Translations under genes and position numbers: made by a program
In this document: positions 29,212 to 36,668 of the stretch, in pieces
Position numbering within the stretch: position 1 is the first letter of the stretch
Layout: the number at the start of each line of letters is the position of its first letter
Origin: Betaproteobacteria bacterium
GTDB lineage: Bacteria > Pseudomonadota > Gammaproteobacteria > Burkholderiales > SG8-39
Reading direction: 5' to 3'
DNA length: 36,668 nt
Assembly: GCA_016210745.1 (NCBI GenBank)
Contig: JACQTO010000116.1
Location: 1 to 36,668, forward strand
The notes under the pieces: model-generated
What the model was told of the DNA's origin: nothing
The model's database searches: none
What the model saw: the letters and a program-made list of their open reading frames with translations, nothing else

Positions 29212-29227
29212 TGTTCCACGTGGAACA
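29212..29227. promoter_or_regulatory. parS centromere site
   Basis: TGTTCCACGTGGAACA is a perfect 16-bp palindrome and a recognised form of the bacterial chromosomal parS sequence bound by ParB. It lies about 3.5 kb upstream of parB and about 12 kb from dnaA, as expected for an origin-proximal segregation site. Confidence 0.93.
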
Positions 29228-29362
29228 TTGGCTCGCTCCGAAAGGCCGGGCCCGACTTGGGCGGCTGCGCAAGAACGCGTGCCCGATTCGGCGGAGGCGC
29301 GGCTCTGTCCAATCGGAGTGATAACCGCTAGAATTCGCGTCCTCCTACGGAGCGGGGACGCG

Positions 29363-31279
29363 ATGCACCATCAAGCCGAATTCGATGTGATTGTCGTCGG
29401 CGGCGGCCATGCGGGAACCGAAGCCGCGCTCGCGGCAGCGCGTGCAGGTTGCCGCACTTTGCTGCTGACACACAACATCGAAACGCTCGGACAGATGTCC
29501 TGTAATCCGTCGATCGGCGGAATCGGCAAGGGTCATCTGGTCAAGGAAATCGACGCGCTCGGCGGTGCAATGGCACTCGCTACCGATGAGGCGGGAATCC
29601 AGTTCCGTATCCTGAACTCCTCCAAGGGGCCGGCGGTGCGCGCCACGCGCGCCCAGGCCGATCGCCTCCTATACAAGAAAGCGATCAGGCGCAGGCTCGA
29701 GACCCAACCCAATCTGACCCTGTTCCAGCAGCCGGTCGACGACCTGCTCCTGAACGAGGTCAACGGCGTCGTGGGCGTCACCGGGGTCGTAACGCAACTG
29801 GGCATCCGCTTTAGCGGCCTCGCCGTGGTTCTGACCACAGGGACATTCTTGTCTGGCCTGATCCACGTTGGCATGTCCAACTATCAGGCAGGGCGTGCCG
29901 GTGACCCGGCCTCGGTCAGCCTCGCCGCAAGATTGCGCGAACTGAAACTGCCGGTGGGGCGGTTGAAGACGGGTACGCCGCCGCGGCTGGATGGTCGCAC
30001 GATCGATTTTTCCGTGATGGCGCCTCAGCGCGGAGATGAGCCCTCGCCGGTATTCTCGTTCATGGCGGCTGCAGACATGCATCCCGACCAGCTCCCCTGT
30101 TGGATCACCCACACCAACGAGCGCACACACGAGATCATACGCGGCGGCCTGGACCGCTCGCCTTTGTACACCGGCAAGATAGATGGTATCGGACCGCGTT
30201 ATTGCCCTTCCATAGAAGACAAGATTCACCGTTTTGCCTCGAAGTCGAGCCACCAGGTATTTCTTGAGCCCGAGGGACTGACCACTCACGAGTTCTACCC
30301 GAATGGAATCTCAACCAGCCTGCCGTTCGATATTCAAGTGGACCTCGTTCGATCCATCAGAGGCTTGGAGAATGCTCACCTTCTGCGCCCAGGATACGCG
30401 ATCGAATACGATTATTTCGATCCACGCGGGCTGAAATCATCGCTGGAAACCAAGGCGATCTCAGGATTGTTTTTCGGCGGCCAAATCAACGGCACTACCG
30501 GCTACGAAGAGGCGGCAGCACAGGGCCTCATCGCGGGTCTTAACGCCGCGCTTTTTGTTCAGGGCAGAGACCCTTGGTGCCCGCGTCGCGATGAGGCCTA
30601 CATCGGTGTCCTGATAGACGATCTCATCACCCGCGGGGTGTCGGAGCCGTACCGGATGTTCACCAGCCGAGCGGAATACCGGCTCATGCTGCGTGAAGAC
30701 AACGCCGACCTGCGCCTCACCGAGATCGGCAGGCGGCTGGGTATTGTGGACGATGCACGCTGGACGGCATTTAGCCAGAAGCGCGACGCGATCGCCGCCG
30801 AAATGGAGCGGCTTCGCTCGACATGGATCAGCCCGAATGCTCTTCCCGAAGCGGCCTTCGTGACCTTGCTCGGCAAGCCGATCGAGCGCGAGTACACACT
30901 CATGGACTTGCTCAAGCGCCCAGAAGTGAGTTACCACTCACTTATGCAAATGACAAGTGCTGGCGGTGCCATAAAGGACACCGCGGTTACTGATCAGGTG
31001 GAGATTCAGGCCAAGTACCAGGGCTATATAGCCCGTCAGAAGGAAGAAGTCTCGCGTCACAGCAAGTACGAAGCCATCGCCTTGCCGCCCGACATCGATT
31101 ACGCAGCGGTGCGGGGGCTTTCCACCGAAGCACGGCAAAAACTCACTCTGCACCAGCCGCAGACGATCGGACAGGCGTCGCGCATATCGGGCCTGACACC
31201 GGCTGCTATTTCGCTGCTCCTGGTACACCTGAAGCGCAGCGGCCGCAGCGACCCATCGACCGAAAAATCCGCCGCATGA
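29363..31279 (+). CDS. mnmG: tRNA uridine-5-carboxymethylaminomethyl modification enzyme MnmG (GidA)
   Basis: A 638-residue FAD protein that works with MnmE on tRNA U34. The dinucleotide-binding [17 protein letters not shown] starts at residue 13. The family motifs [24 protein letters not shown] and [17 protein letters not shown]-like [18 protein letters not shown] are intact, as are the conserved [16 protein letters not shown] and [10 protein letters not shown]. The C-terminal helical domain that contacts MnmE includes SHSLMQM-like SYHSLMQM and the final [18 protein letters not shown] chose the ATG at 29363 since the homology starts there; the 60-residue upstream extension would encode the parS site and is unlikely. 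Its stop overlaps rsmG. Confidence 0.97.
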   Translation: MHHQAEFDVIVVGGGHAGTEAALAAARAGCRTLLLTHNIETLGQMSCNPSIGGIGKGHLVKEIDALGGAMALATDEAGIQFRILNSSKGPAVRATRAQADRLLYKKAIRRRLETQPNLTLFQQPVDDLLLNEVNGVVGVTGVVTQLGIRFSGLAVVLTTGTFLSGLIHVGMSNYQAGRAGDPASVSLAARLRELKLPVGRLKTGTPPRLDGRTIDFSVMAPQRGDEPSPVFSFMAAADMHPDQLPCWITHTNERTHEIIRGGLDRSPLYTGKIDGIGPRYCPSIEDKIHRFASKSSHQVFLEPEGLTTHEFYPNGISTSLPFDIQVDLVRSIRGLENAHLLRPGYAIEYDYFDPRGLKSSLETKAISGLFFGGQINGTTGYEEAAAQGLIAGLNAALFVQGRDPWCPRRDEAYIGVLIDDLITRGVSEPYRMFTSRAEYRLMLREDNADLRLTEIGRRLGIVDDARWTAFSQKRDAIAAEMERLRSTWISPNALPEAAFVTLLGKPIEREYTLMDLLKRPEVSYHSLMQMTSAGGAIKDTAVTDQVEIQAKYQGYIARQKEEVSRHSKYEAIALPPDIDYAAVRGLSTEARQKLTLHQPQTIGQASRISGLTPAAISLLLVHLKRSGRSDPSTEKSAA

Positions 31280-31932
31280 AGCCTGCAGAGACTACCGATC
31301 AGGTATTGGTTGCGGCGGCCTCCGAGCTTGCGCAGGGAATCGATGCACTCGGTCTGGACTTGGACGCACGGCGCCAAAGCACACTGATTCAGTATCTGGT
31401 GCTGCTGGAAAAATGGAACCGCGTCTACAACCTCACCGCCGTGCGCGATTTAAAGAAAATGGTGTTCAGCCATTTACTCGATAGCTTGGCGGTGCTCCCG
31501 CACTTGCCCGGAGGCCGTGTGCTGGACGTCGGCAGCGGCGCCGGCCTGCCGGGAATCCCAATTGCAGTTGCGCGGCCGGACTTGGAGGTCGTACTGCTCG
31601 ACAGCAATCACAAGAAAGCGGCATTCCTGCGCCAAGCCGTCGCCGATCTCGCTTTGAGCAATGCCAATGTCGTGTGCGAACGGGTACAGTCATGGCAACG
31701 CCCAAAGGGGTTCGATGTCATCATTTCACGCGCCTATGCCGAAATCGGCGAGTTTGTAATGCATTCGCGCCACTTGCTCGCCCCAGACGGCGTGTTCGTG
31801 GCGATGAAAGGCTTGCATCCCTATGAGGAGATCGAGCGTTTGCCGAAGGACTACCGTTTGCATGAAGTAATCGAACTGTCGGTGCCGGGCCTGGAAGCCG
31901 CGCGGCGCCTGATATTGGTCAAGCCGCAATGA
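31276..31932 (+). CDS. rsmG: 16S rRNA (guanine-527-N7)-methyltransferase RsmG (GidB)
   Basis: A 218-residue SAM-dependent rRNA methyltransferase. The family start-like segment is [14 protein letters not shown] at 43-56. [12 protein letters not shown] follows, then the SAM-binding [17 protein letters not shown] from residue 82, [16 protein letters not shown], and [15 protein letters not shown]. Length is normal. The ATG at 31276 overlaps the mnmG stop (ATGA), giving the usual mnmG-rsmG coupling, and parA follows after 19 bases. Confidence 0.97.
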   Translation: MKPAETTDQVLVAAASELAQGIDALGLDLDARRQSTLIQYLVLLEKWNRVYNLTAVRDLKKMVFSHLLDSLAVLPHLPGGRVLDVGSGAGLPGIPIAVARPDLEVVLLDSNHKKAAFLRQAVADLALSNANVVCERVQSWQRPKGFDVIISRAYAEIGEFVMHSRHLLAPDGVFVAMKGLHPYEEIERLPKDYRLHEVIELSVPGLEAARRLILVKPQ

Positions 31933-31951
31933 GCCCGCCGACGCTACGCTT

Positions 31952-32731
31952 ATGACCCGAACCATCGCGGTCACCAATCAGAAGGGGGGTGTTGGCAAGA
32001 CCACCACCAGCGTTAATCTCGCCGCCGGGCTGGCGCAGTCGCAAAAGCGCGTTTTGCTCGTCGACTTGGACCCGCAGGGAAACGCCACGATGGGTAGCGG
32101 CATCGACAAACGTGCGCTCGCGGTGACCATCTACCAGGTGCTACTGGGCTTGTCGACGGCCGACACGGTGCGCGTGCGCTCGCCCGCGGGCAGCTACGAC
32201 GTGCTTCCGGCCAATCGCGACCTCGCCGGCGCGGAGGTCGAACTGGTGGCGCTTGAGCACCGCGAGACGCGGCTCAAGGGTGCGCTGGCCACGCTTGCCC
32301 CGCAATACGATTTCATTCTGCTTGACTGCCCGCCTTCGCTCAACATGCTCACGGTCAACGCTTTGGTCGCCGCCGACGCCGTGATGATTCCGATGCAATG
32401 CGAGTACTACGCGCTCGAGGGGCTGTCCGACCTGGTGAACACGATCCGCAAGGTGCGCCAGAACCTCAATCCGAATCTCGAAATCGAGGGATTGCTGCGC
32501 ACCATGTTCGATCCCCGCAACACCCTGGCGCAGCAGGTGTCGGCGCAGCTGCAAGAGCATTTCGGCGAAAAGGTCTACACCACGGTGATTCCGCGCAATG
32601 TTCGCCTCGCCGAAGCGCCGAGTTACGGCGAACCCGCGGTGCAGTTCGACCGCGCCTGCAAAGGCTCGCAGGCATACCTTGCCCTGGCCGGAGAAATTCT
32701 TCTGCGCAACGGCTTCGGACAGGCGGCATAG
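31952..32731 (+). CDS. parA: Chromosome-partitioning ATPase ParA (Soj)
   Basis: A 259-residue Walker-type ATPase that drives origin segregation with ParB. The deviant Walker A KGGVGKTTT lies at 11-19 with the signature Lys. LLVDLDPQGNAT follows at about 35-46. Walker B-like FILLDCPPSLNMLTVNAL and the C-terminal VIPRNVRLAEAPSYGEP are typical of chromosomal ParA. It lacks the N-terminal HTH of plasmid type Ia ParA. It precedes parB by four bases and follows rsmG, the standard gammaproteobacterial and betaproteobacterial order. Confidence 0.97.
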   Translation: MTRTIAVTNQKGGVGKTTTSVNLAAGLAQSQKRVLLVDLDPQGNATMGSGIDKRALAVTIYQVLLGLSTADTVRVRSPAGSYDVLPANRDLAGAEVELVALEHRETRLKGALATLAPQYDFILLDCPPSLNMLTVNALVAADAVMIPMQCEYYALEGLSDLVNTIRKVRQNLNPNLEIEGLLRTMFDPRNTLAQQVSAQLQEHFGEKVYTTVIPRNVRLAEAPSYGEPAVQFDRACKGSQAYLALAGEILLRNGFGQAA

Positions 32732-32735
32732 CGAC

Positions 32736-33587
32736 ATGATGGCCAAACTCAAGGGGTTGGGACGCGGGCTCGATGCATTGCTCGACGCGGACGAAGGCAC
32801 GCAAGCGAAGGAGTCGCTCGGGACGCTCAAGCTCGCGCAGATCGAGCGCGGCCGCTATCAGCCGCGCTCGAAAATGGACGACGCGTCACTGCAGGATCTC
32901 GCCTCTTCGATCAGAAGCCAGGGAATGATCCAGCCGATTCTGGTGCGCCCGCTGGCGAAGGACCGCTACGAGATCATCGCCGGGGAGCGCCGTTGGCGCG
33001 CGGCGAAGCTCGCCGGTCTGGCTGAAGTTCCGGTGGTCGTGCGCGAGGTGCCTGACCAGGCAGCACTCGCCATGGCGCTGATCGAAAATATCCAGCGTGA
33101 AGATCTGAATCCTCTCGAAGAAGCCCAGGGCGTGCAGCGCCTAGTCGATGAGTTCAAGCTCACGCACCAGGAGGCGGCAGATGCCATCGGGCGTTCGCGC
33201 GCCGCGACCACCAACCTTCTGCGCCTGCTCCATCTCGAGAATTCCGTTCAGAAGTTCGTGTTTGAGGGCGCGCTCGACATGGGCCATGCGCGGGCCTTGC
33301 TTGCCTTAAGCGGTCGCCAGCAGGAAGCGGTGGCGAAGAAAGTCGCCGAGCGTGGAATGTCGGTGCGCGAGACCGAAAGCCTGGTCAACGACATCTTGCA
33401 CCCGAAGCTGGCGGCGAAGCACGCGCCGAAGCTCGACCGCGACGTGCAGCGGCTGCAGGATGAGCTCTCGGACAAGCTCGGCACGACGGTCGAAATCAAG
33501 GCGGGTAAAAAGGGCGCCGGAAAGCTGGTGATCAGCTATACCAGCGCCGAACACTTTGACGAGCTGCTGTCGAAGATTCGGCTGTAG
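32736..33587 (+). CDS. parB: Chromosome-partitioning protein ParB (Spo0J)
   Basis: A 283-residue CTP-dependent parS-binding protein. The N-terminal MMAKLKGLGRGLDALL is the ParA-contacting segment. The CTP-binding domain has GERRWRAAKLAGL at about 83-95 and ENIQREDLNPLEEAQG at 117-132. The helix-turn-helix is LTHQEAADAIGRSRAATTNLLRLL at 142-165, and the C-terminal dimerisation region is at about 230-283. Start is ATG at 32736; a second ATG follows immediately. The much longer in-frame reading from 32598 overlaps parA. Its target site parS lies in the mnmG leader upstream. Confidence 0.97.
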   Translation: MMAKLKGLGRGLDALLDADEGTQAKESLGTLKLAQIERGRYQPRSKMDDASLQDLASSIRSQGMIQPILVRPLAKDRYEIIAGERRWRAAKLAGLAEVPVVVREVPDQAALAMALIENIQREDLNPLEEAQGVQRLVDEFKLTHQEAADAIGRSRAATTNLLRLLHLENSVQKFVFEGALDMGHARALLALSGRQQEAVAKKVAERGMSVRETESLVNDILHPKLAAKHAPKLDRDVQRLQDELSDKLGTTVEIKAGKKGAGKLVISYTSAEHFDELLSKIRL

Positions 33588-33660
33588 CGCTCGCTGGCGC
33601 CGGCGTACCTAAGCCGGACGAGCCGGAGCCAAATGAGCTGGTTTTCGCCGTTTATCAAGC

Positions 33661-33702
33661 TCCCCTTTTCGGGCAGTTGCACGCAACTGCCCGAAAAGGG
33701 GA
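33661..33702. repeat. Perfect 20-bp-arm hairpin between parB and the convergent HTH-citrate synthase gene
   Basis: Bases 33661-33680 are the exact reverse complement of 33683-33702, with only AC between them. The sequence after the right arm (GACACGGATTTAGAG) resembles the GGGGACAGATTTA-type ends of REP elements linked to Y1-family (RAYT) transposases, as I remember them. It could serve as a bidirectional terminator for two converging genes, as a REP-like element, or both. No transposase is in the window. Confidence 0.75.
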
Positions 33703-33815
33703 CACGGATTTAGAGACCAAATCTTCGCCTGTCAACAATAGACTTGTAAGCGGCCAAGGACTTGGTGTGTGGCGCGCCGCTCGGGAATGCTCAATCGCCT
33801 TTGACGGCGCTGGCG

Positions 33816-35090
33816 CTACTTGACGCTGACGTAGCGCGCTCGGGGGCGGAGCACGAATCCGGCCAAACGCTGCTCCATTACGTGCGCGATCCATCCGGCG
33901 GTTCTTCCCACCGCCCACAGCGCACTTGCGCTGCGCTCGGGCAGCTCGAGCGTGGCGGCAAGCGCCACCAGCCCGACTTCGAGAGACGGCCAGAGATGGA
34001 GCCTGCGCTCGGCCTCTTCGATGAATTCGTCGATCAGTTGAGCGCGCGCGTTTCTCGAGGACAAGGTGTGCGCTCTGTGCAGCAGATAGCGCGCACGCGG
34101 ATCGTCCTCGGGGTAAAGCAACAGATTGAATCCGGGCACGCGCGTTTCAGCCTGTTCGAGTTCGGTGAGCCTGCGATGCACGTCTTCCTTGCTGCGGGCC
34201 CTTCGCAGCAAATCCTCGGCGCGGTCGCAGCTGCCGCCGAGTAATTCGCCGGAATGAGCGCCGATGGCCGCGAGCACGCAGGCACGCAGCTCGGCTCCGG
34301 TGGAGGCTGCCACGCGTGCGGCGAAGGTCGACGATGAAAGTTCATGATCGGCGCACAACACCAGTGCCGCGTTGATTGCGCTCACCATCTCTTCAGAGGG
34401 TTTCTCGATCAGCGTCTGCGCCGCGTTTTGAGCTACGGTCTGATGTGGGTCCGGAAACCGGAACCCCGGGTTTGCGCCAAGGTAGCCCAGGCATCCTGTG
34501 AGCGTAAGTATGAGCTGGCGCGCGGCGGGGATCGTCGTGCCGCGGCGAATCTCGTTATGCGAAGGCTCTGCGACACCGAGCACCGCGGTGGCCGCGGCGA
34601 GAATGCGCAGTAGCGGCGGCAATTCCCGCTGGAGCACCACGCGATCGAGCTGAGCCTTGAAATCGCGCGGAATCAGCTCGTGTTCCCACAGCAACGGTTC
34701 ATGATGCTGAATGCCGGTCCAAAGCAGCTCCGCAACCGACTCGAAAGAACGACCCTCGCGCGCCAAGTCCAGCGCAAGACGTCCCCGGTAGCGCGGTCCC
34801 CCGGGGGTAATCTCGGTTATCGAGGTGTTGATCACCGGCTGGCCCCAGCGTATCGCCGATTCGGCCGCCGGCTCGGCGCCGTGTCGCGCGTTGCTGCGCG
34901 CCTTGAGCTTCTCCAGGTCCTCCCGGTAATAAAGCCGGCTCTTTTGGTCGCGCTGCGCTATCGAGCGGATCAGGCCGCGGCTGACGTAGGTGTAGAGCGT
35001 CTGCGGTTTGACGCGCAGCATTTTGGCCGCCTGAGCGGCGCTCACGAAGTCGGAGCCTGTGTCGGCAGGCACGCCGACCGGATTCAACAC
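33816..35090 (-). CDS. HTH-citrate synthase fusion protein with altered active site
   Basis: A 424-residue protein. Residues about 15-60 form an excisionase/MerR-like helix-turn-helix (VSAAQAAKMLRVKPQTLYTY, then SRGLI and RLYYREDLEKLKAR), and residues about 75-415 a citrate synthase fold. Conserved citrate synthase landmarks are ADHELSSSTFAARVAAST with His249, DPRARYLLHRAH and GRTAGWIAHVMEQ. However, the usual GPLHGGA motif reads GELLGGS (Leu284 at the His position), the usual GFGHxLYP reads GFNLLLYP (Leu323), and the Asp of NVDF is replaced by Glu371 in PSLEV. Catalysis as citrate synthase therefore looks unlikely. I set a GTG start at 35090, two bases after the stop of the dienelactone-hydrolase-like gene; the frame extends further upstream but only as that gene's antisense-like other frame. 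It may be a CoA- or oxoacid-sensing regulator; that is inference. Confidence 0.8.
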   Translation of the reverse strand: MLNPVGVPADTGSDFVSAAQAAKMLRVKPQTLYTYVSRGLIRSIAQRDQKSRLYYREDLEKLKARSNARHGAEPAAESAIRWGQPVINTSITEITPGGPRYRGRLALDLAREGRSFESVAELLWTGIQHHEPLLWEHELIPRDFKAQLDRVVLQRELPPLLRILAAATAVLGVAEPSHNEIRRGTTIPAARQLILTLTGCLGYLGANPGFRFPDPHQTVAQNAAQTLIEKPSEEMVSAINAALVLCADHELSSSTFAARVAASTGAELRACVLAAIGAHSGELLGGSCDRAEDLLRRARSKEDVHRRLTELEQAETRVPGFNLLLYPEDDPRARYLLHRAHTLSSRNARAQLIDEFIEEAERRLHLWPSLEVGLVALAATLELPERSASALWAVGRTAGWIAHVMEQRLAGFVLRPRARYVSVK

Positions 35091-35092
35091 GG

Positions 35093-35764
35093 CTAGCCCA
35101 AGTACTGTTGCAGGAAGTCCAGCGTACGGCTGCGCGCGAGCTTTGCCGATTCGGCGTGGTAGGAACCGCGTTGATCGCAGTTGAAGCCGTGGCCGGCCCC
35201 CGGGTAGACATGCGATAGGATCTTCGGGTGAGCCGCCTCGATCTCTTTTACCGCCTCCATCGAGATCGAGTGATCGGTTTCGCCCCAGTGGCACATCACC
35301 GGACACCGTGGTTTGTCGTCGATCATGTTCCGTATGGCGCCGCCATAATAGGGCACCGCGCAGGCAAAACCCGGCAGCCGTGCCGCTGCCACCCAAGCGA
35401 CGGTTCCTCCCCAGCAGTAGCCAACGATGCCGACCTTGCCCGCGGACCTTAGCGCCTCGGCAGCCGCGGCGACATCGGCCAGGGTATTTTCCCATTTCAT
35501 CGCCTGCATGAGCTCCCGACTGGCCTGAATGTCCTCCTGCGTATACCCGGTCTCGTAATGACGCTTGGCCCGGTCGAACAGCGCCGGCGCAATCACGAGG
35601 TATCCTTCGTCGGCGAAGCCGTCGGCCACCCCGCGTATGTGGCCGTTGACGCCGAAGATTTCCTGCACCAAAACCAGTCCGCCGCGCGGCTTGCCCGAGG
35701 GTTCGGCGCGGTACGCATCTAAAGTGTGACCATCAGCGGCTTTAAGCTCAATCGTCGTTCCCAT
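35093..35764 (-). CDS. Dienelactone hydrolase family protein
   Basis: A 223-residue alpha/beta hydrolase. The nucleophile elbow is GYCWGG (Cys nucleophile), the acid is in WGETDHS and the His is in GAGHGFNCD: the Cys-Asp-His triad of carboxymethylenebutenolidase-type enzymes. The N-terminal RGGLVLVQEIFGVNGHIRGVAD is also characteristic of this family. The ATG at 35764 is preceded by GGAGG; an in-frame start 17 codons upstream lacks such a site. Family members open lactone rings in chloroaromatic degradation, but many have other ester substrates, so the substrate is left open. It lies two bases from the HTH-citrate synthase gene and is divergent from the ubiX-type gene. Confidence 0.9.
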   Translation of the reverse strand: MGTTIELKAADGHTLDAYRAEPSGKPRGGLVLVQEIFGVNGHIRGVADGFADEGYLVIAPALFDRAKRHYETGYTQEDIQASRELMQAMKWENTLADVAAAAEALRSAGKVGIVGYCWGGTVAWVAAARLPGFACAVPYYGGAIRNMIDDKPRCPVMCHWGETDHSISMEAVKEIEAAHPKILSHVYPGAGHGFNCDQRGSYHAESAKLARSRTLDFLQQYLG

Positions 35765-35916
35765 TTCGCTGCCTCCTGCGCGTGTGACGCGGCCCATGCG
35801 GTCCATCGATCCCAAAATCGAGATTGATCTAGTTTCCCGCCGCGTCTAACATGGCACGAAATCATACAGGTTTTGGGCAATCCGGGCCTGTGCAACCGCG
35901 GACAAGGAGCATTGAA

Positions 35917-36510
35917 ATGAGGCGGATCATCGTCGGCATTACCGGCGCGACCGGCGCCATTTTCGGCGTCAGGGTTCTCGAGGCGCTGCGGGCGGCCGAG
36001 ATCGAGACCCACCTGGTAATCAGCAAGTGGGGTCAGCAGACGATAGAGCACGAAACCGGCCTGTCGTTGCAGCAGGTAAAGGAACTGGCGTCAGTGCATC
36101 ACAGCACCGGCAATATGGGCGCGACCATCTCCTCGGGGTCGTTCTTCACCGATGGCATGGTGGTCGCCCCCTGTTCGATGCGCACCCTGGCGGCGATCGC
36201 TCACGGCTATGGCGAAGACCTGGTGCACCGCGCCGCCGACGTGGTGTTGAAAGAAGGGCGCAAGCTTGTGCTCGTTCCGCGCGAGACCCCGCTCTCGCAG
36301 GTTCATCTGGAGAATCTGCTCAAGCTCGCGCGCCAGGGCGCCGCCATCGTCCCGCCCATGCCGGCGTTCTACAACCGGCCGCAGAGCGTCGACGACATCG
36401 TCAATCACATCGTGGCGCGGGTACTCGATCAATTCGGAATTTCGGCGGATTTCGCCAAACGCTGGGACGGCAAAATGGGCCGGCCGGGTTCGGTGCTGCC
36501 GCTCAAGTAA
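35917..36510 (+). CDS. ubiX: UbiX-type flavin prenyltransferase
   Basis: A 197-residue flavoprotein that makes prenylated FMN for UbiD-type decarboxylases. Motifs are GITGATGAIFGVRVLEAL at 7-24, the SSGSFFTDGMVVAPCSMRT region, VPRETPLSQVHLENLL and the C-terminal PAFYNRPQSVDDIVNHIVARVLD. I use the ATG at 35917, ten bases after GGAG, where the homology begins; the reading from 35851 adds an unrelated tail. It sits 26 bases before a ubiD-type gene, which would be its natural client. Whether the pair serves ubiquinone synthesis or aromatic-acid (de)carboxylation cannot be told from this fragment. Confidence 0.95.
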   Translation: MRRIIVGITGATGAIFGVRVLEALRAAEIETHLVISKWGQQTIEHETGLSLQQVKELASVHHSTGNMGATISSGSFFTDGMVVAPCSMRTLAAIAHGYGEDLVHRAADVVLKEGRKLVLVPRETPLSQVHLENLLKLARQGAAIVPPMPAFYNRPQSVDDIVNHIVARVLDQFGISADFAKRWDGKMGRPGSVLPLK

Positions 36511-36536
36511 TGCTCCTAACAGCAAAAGGACGATCC

Positions 36537-36668
36537 ATGAACGTACGCAACAAAGGCACTGCGGTGAAGCCCGATGTCAGCAGCCTGCGCTCGACCATCG
36601 AATGGCTGCGCGCCGAGGGACTGCTGATCGAGACCGACAAGGAAGTCGATCCGGATCTGGAAATCACG
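36537..36668 (+). CDS. UbiD-family decarboxylase, N-terminal fragment
   Basis: Only the first 44 codons lie in the window. The translation begins MNVRNKGTAVKPDVSSLRST and continues IEWLRAEGLLIETDKEVDPDLEIT. The pattern SLRSTIEWLRAEG...ETDKEVDPDLEI is the usual opening of UbiD-family proteins, which decarboxylate or carboxylate aromatic acids using prenylated FMN. AAAGGA seven bases upstream is a plausible ribosome-binding site. The close spacing after the flavin prenyltransferase gene supports the call. Subfamily and substrate depend on sequence outside the window. Confidence 0.75.
   Translation, partial: MNVRNKGTAVKPDVSSLRSTIEWLRAEGLLIETDKEVDPDLEIT

Larger units (their letters stand above)
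29047..29362 (+). promoter_or_regulatory. 316-base regulatory gap before mnmG
   Basis: No gene is supported here. The first 60 bases are GC-rich. A markedly AT-rich stretch (about 29122-29170) follows and ends in a likely extended -10 element, and a perfect parS site lies about 45 bases downstream. The mnmG start is 136 bases after parS. Confidence 0.6.

Noticed and set aside
29183-29362. N-terminal extension of mnmG
   Set aside because: It would encode the parS palindrome and begins just after the candidate -10; MnmG homology begins at 29363.
35091-35495. N-terminal extension of the HTH-citrate synthase gene
   Set aside because: It lies entirely within the dienelactone-hydrolase-like gene on the same strand in another frame and is Arg/Gly-rich without domain character.

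Overview
This window looks like the chromosomal replication-origin neighbourhood of a GC-rich betaproteobacterium. The evidence is the gene order. gyrB, dnaN and dnaA run leftward, and rpmH, rnpA, yidD, yidC and mnmE run rightward from the same boundary. mnmG, rsmG, parA and parB follow further right, with a perfect parS site. On the left, the blocks htpX/fmt/def, rsmB-DUF4390-ntrY-ntrX and LysM-dprA-smg-topB are arrangements I associate with Betaproteobacteria. No species can be named from the sequence alone.

Layout: 1-4151 (minus) is a tightly coupled run rsmB > DUF4390 protein > ntrY > ntrX (ntrX cut by the window edge). 4311-6674 (minus) holds def, fmt and htpX. 6786-12147 (plus) holds a LysM protein, dprA, smg and a topoisomerase III gene that converges on gyrB. 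12212-17376 (minus) is gyrB, dnaN, dnaA. 17534-21340 (plus) is rpmH, rnpA, yidD, yidC, mnmE. 21518-29046 (plus) is a metabolic block: a family III CoA-transferase, a three-subunit molybdenum hydroxylase of 4-hydroxybenzoyl-CoA-reductase type, and a GTP-dependent PEP carboxykinase. 29363-33587 (plus) is mnmG, rsmG, parA, parB. 33816-35764 (minus) is a dienelactone-hydrolase-like gene followed by an HTH-citrate synthase fusion. 35917 to the end (plus) is a ubiX-type flavin prenyltransferase and the start of a ubiD-type decarboxylase.

How the genes work together: the centre is information processing (initiation, clamp, gyrase, segregation, ribosome/RNase P, membrane insertion, tRNA wobble-uridine modification by MnmE/MnmG). 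The right-hand metabolic genes suggest handling of aromatic or other CoA esters: CoA transfer, reductive dehydroxylation by an Mo/FeS/FAD enzyme, and prenylated-FMN decarboxylation. That pathway is inferred from families, not shown.

Most notable observations: (1) a DNA-binding HTH fused to a citrate synthase fold in which two normally catalytic histidines are leucine; (2) a hydroxybenzoyl-CoA-reductase-like enzyme whose beta subunit keeps the four-cysteine [4Fe-4S] spacing while the alpha subunit has Gln where this superfamily normally has its catalytic Glu; (3) parS placed between a likely promoter and the mnmG start; (4) DnaA boxes on both sides of dnaA; (5) a 20-bp-arm perfect hairpin after parB that resembles REP-type elements.
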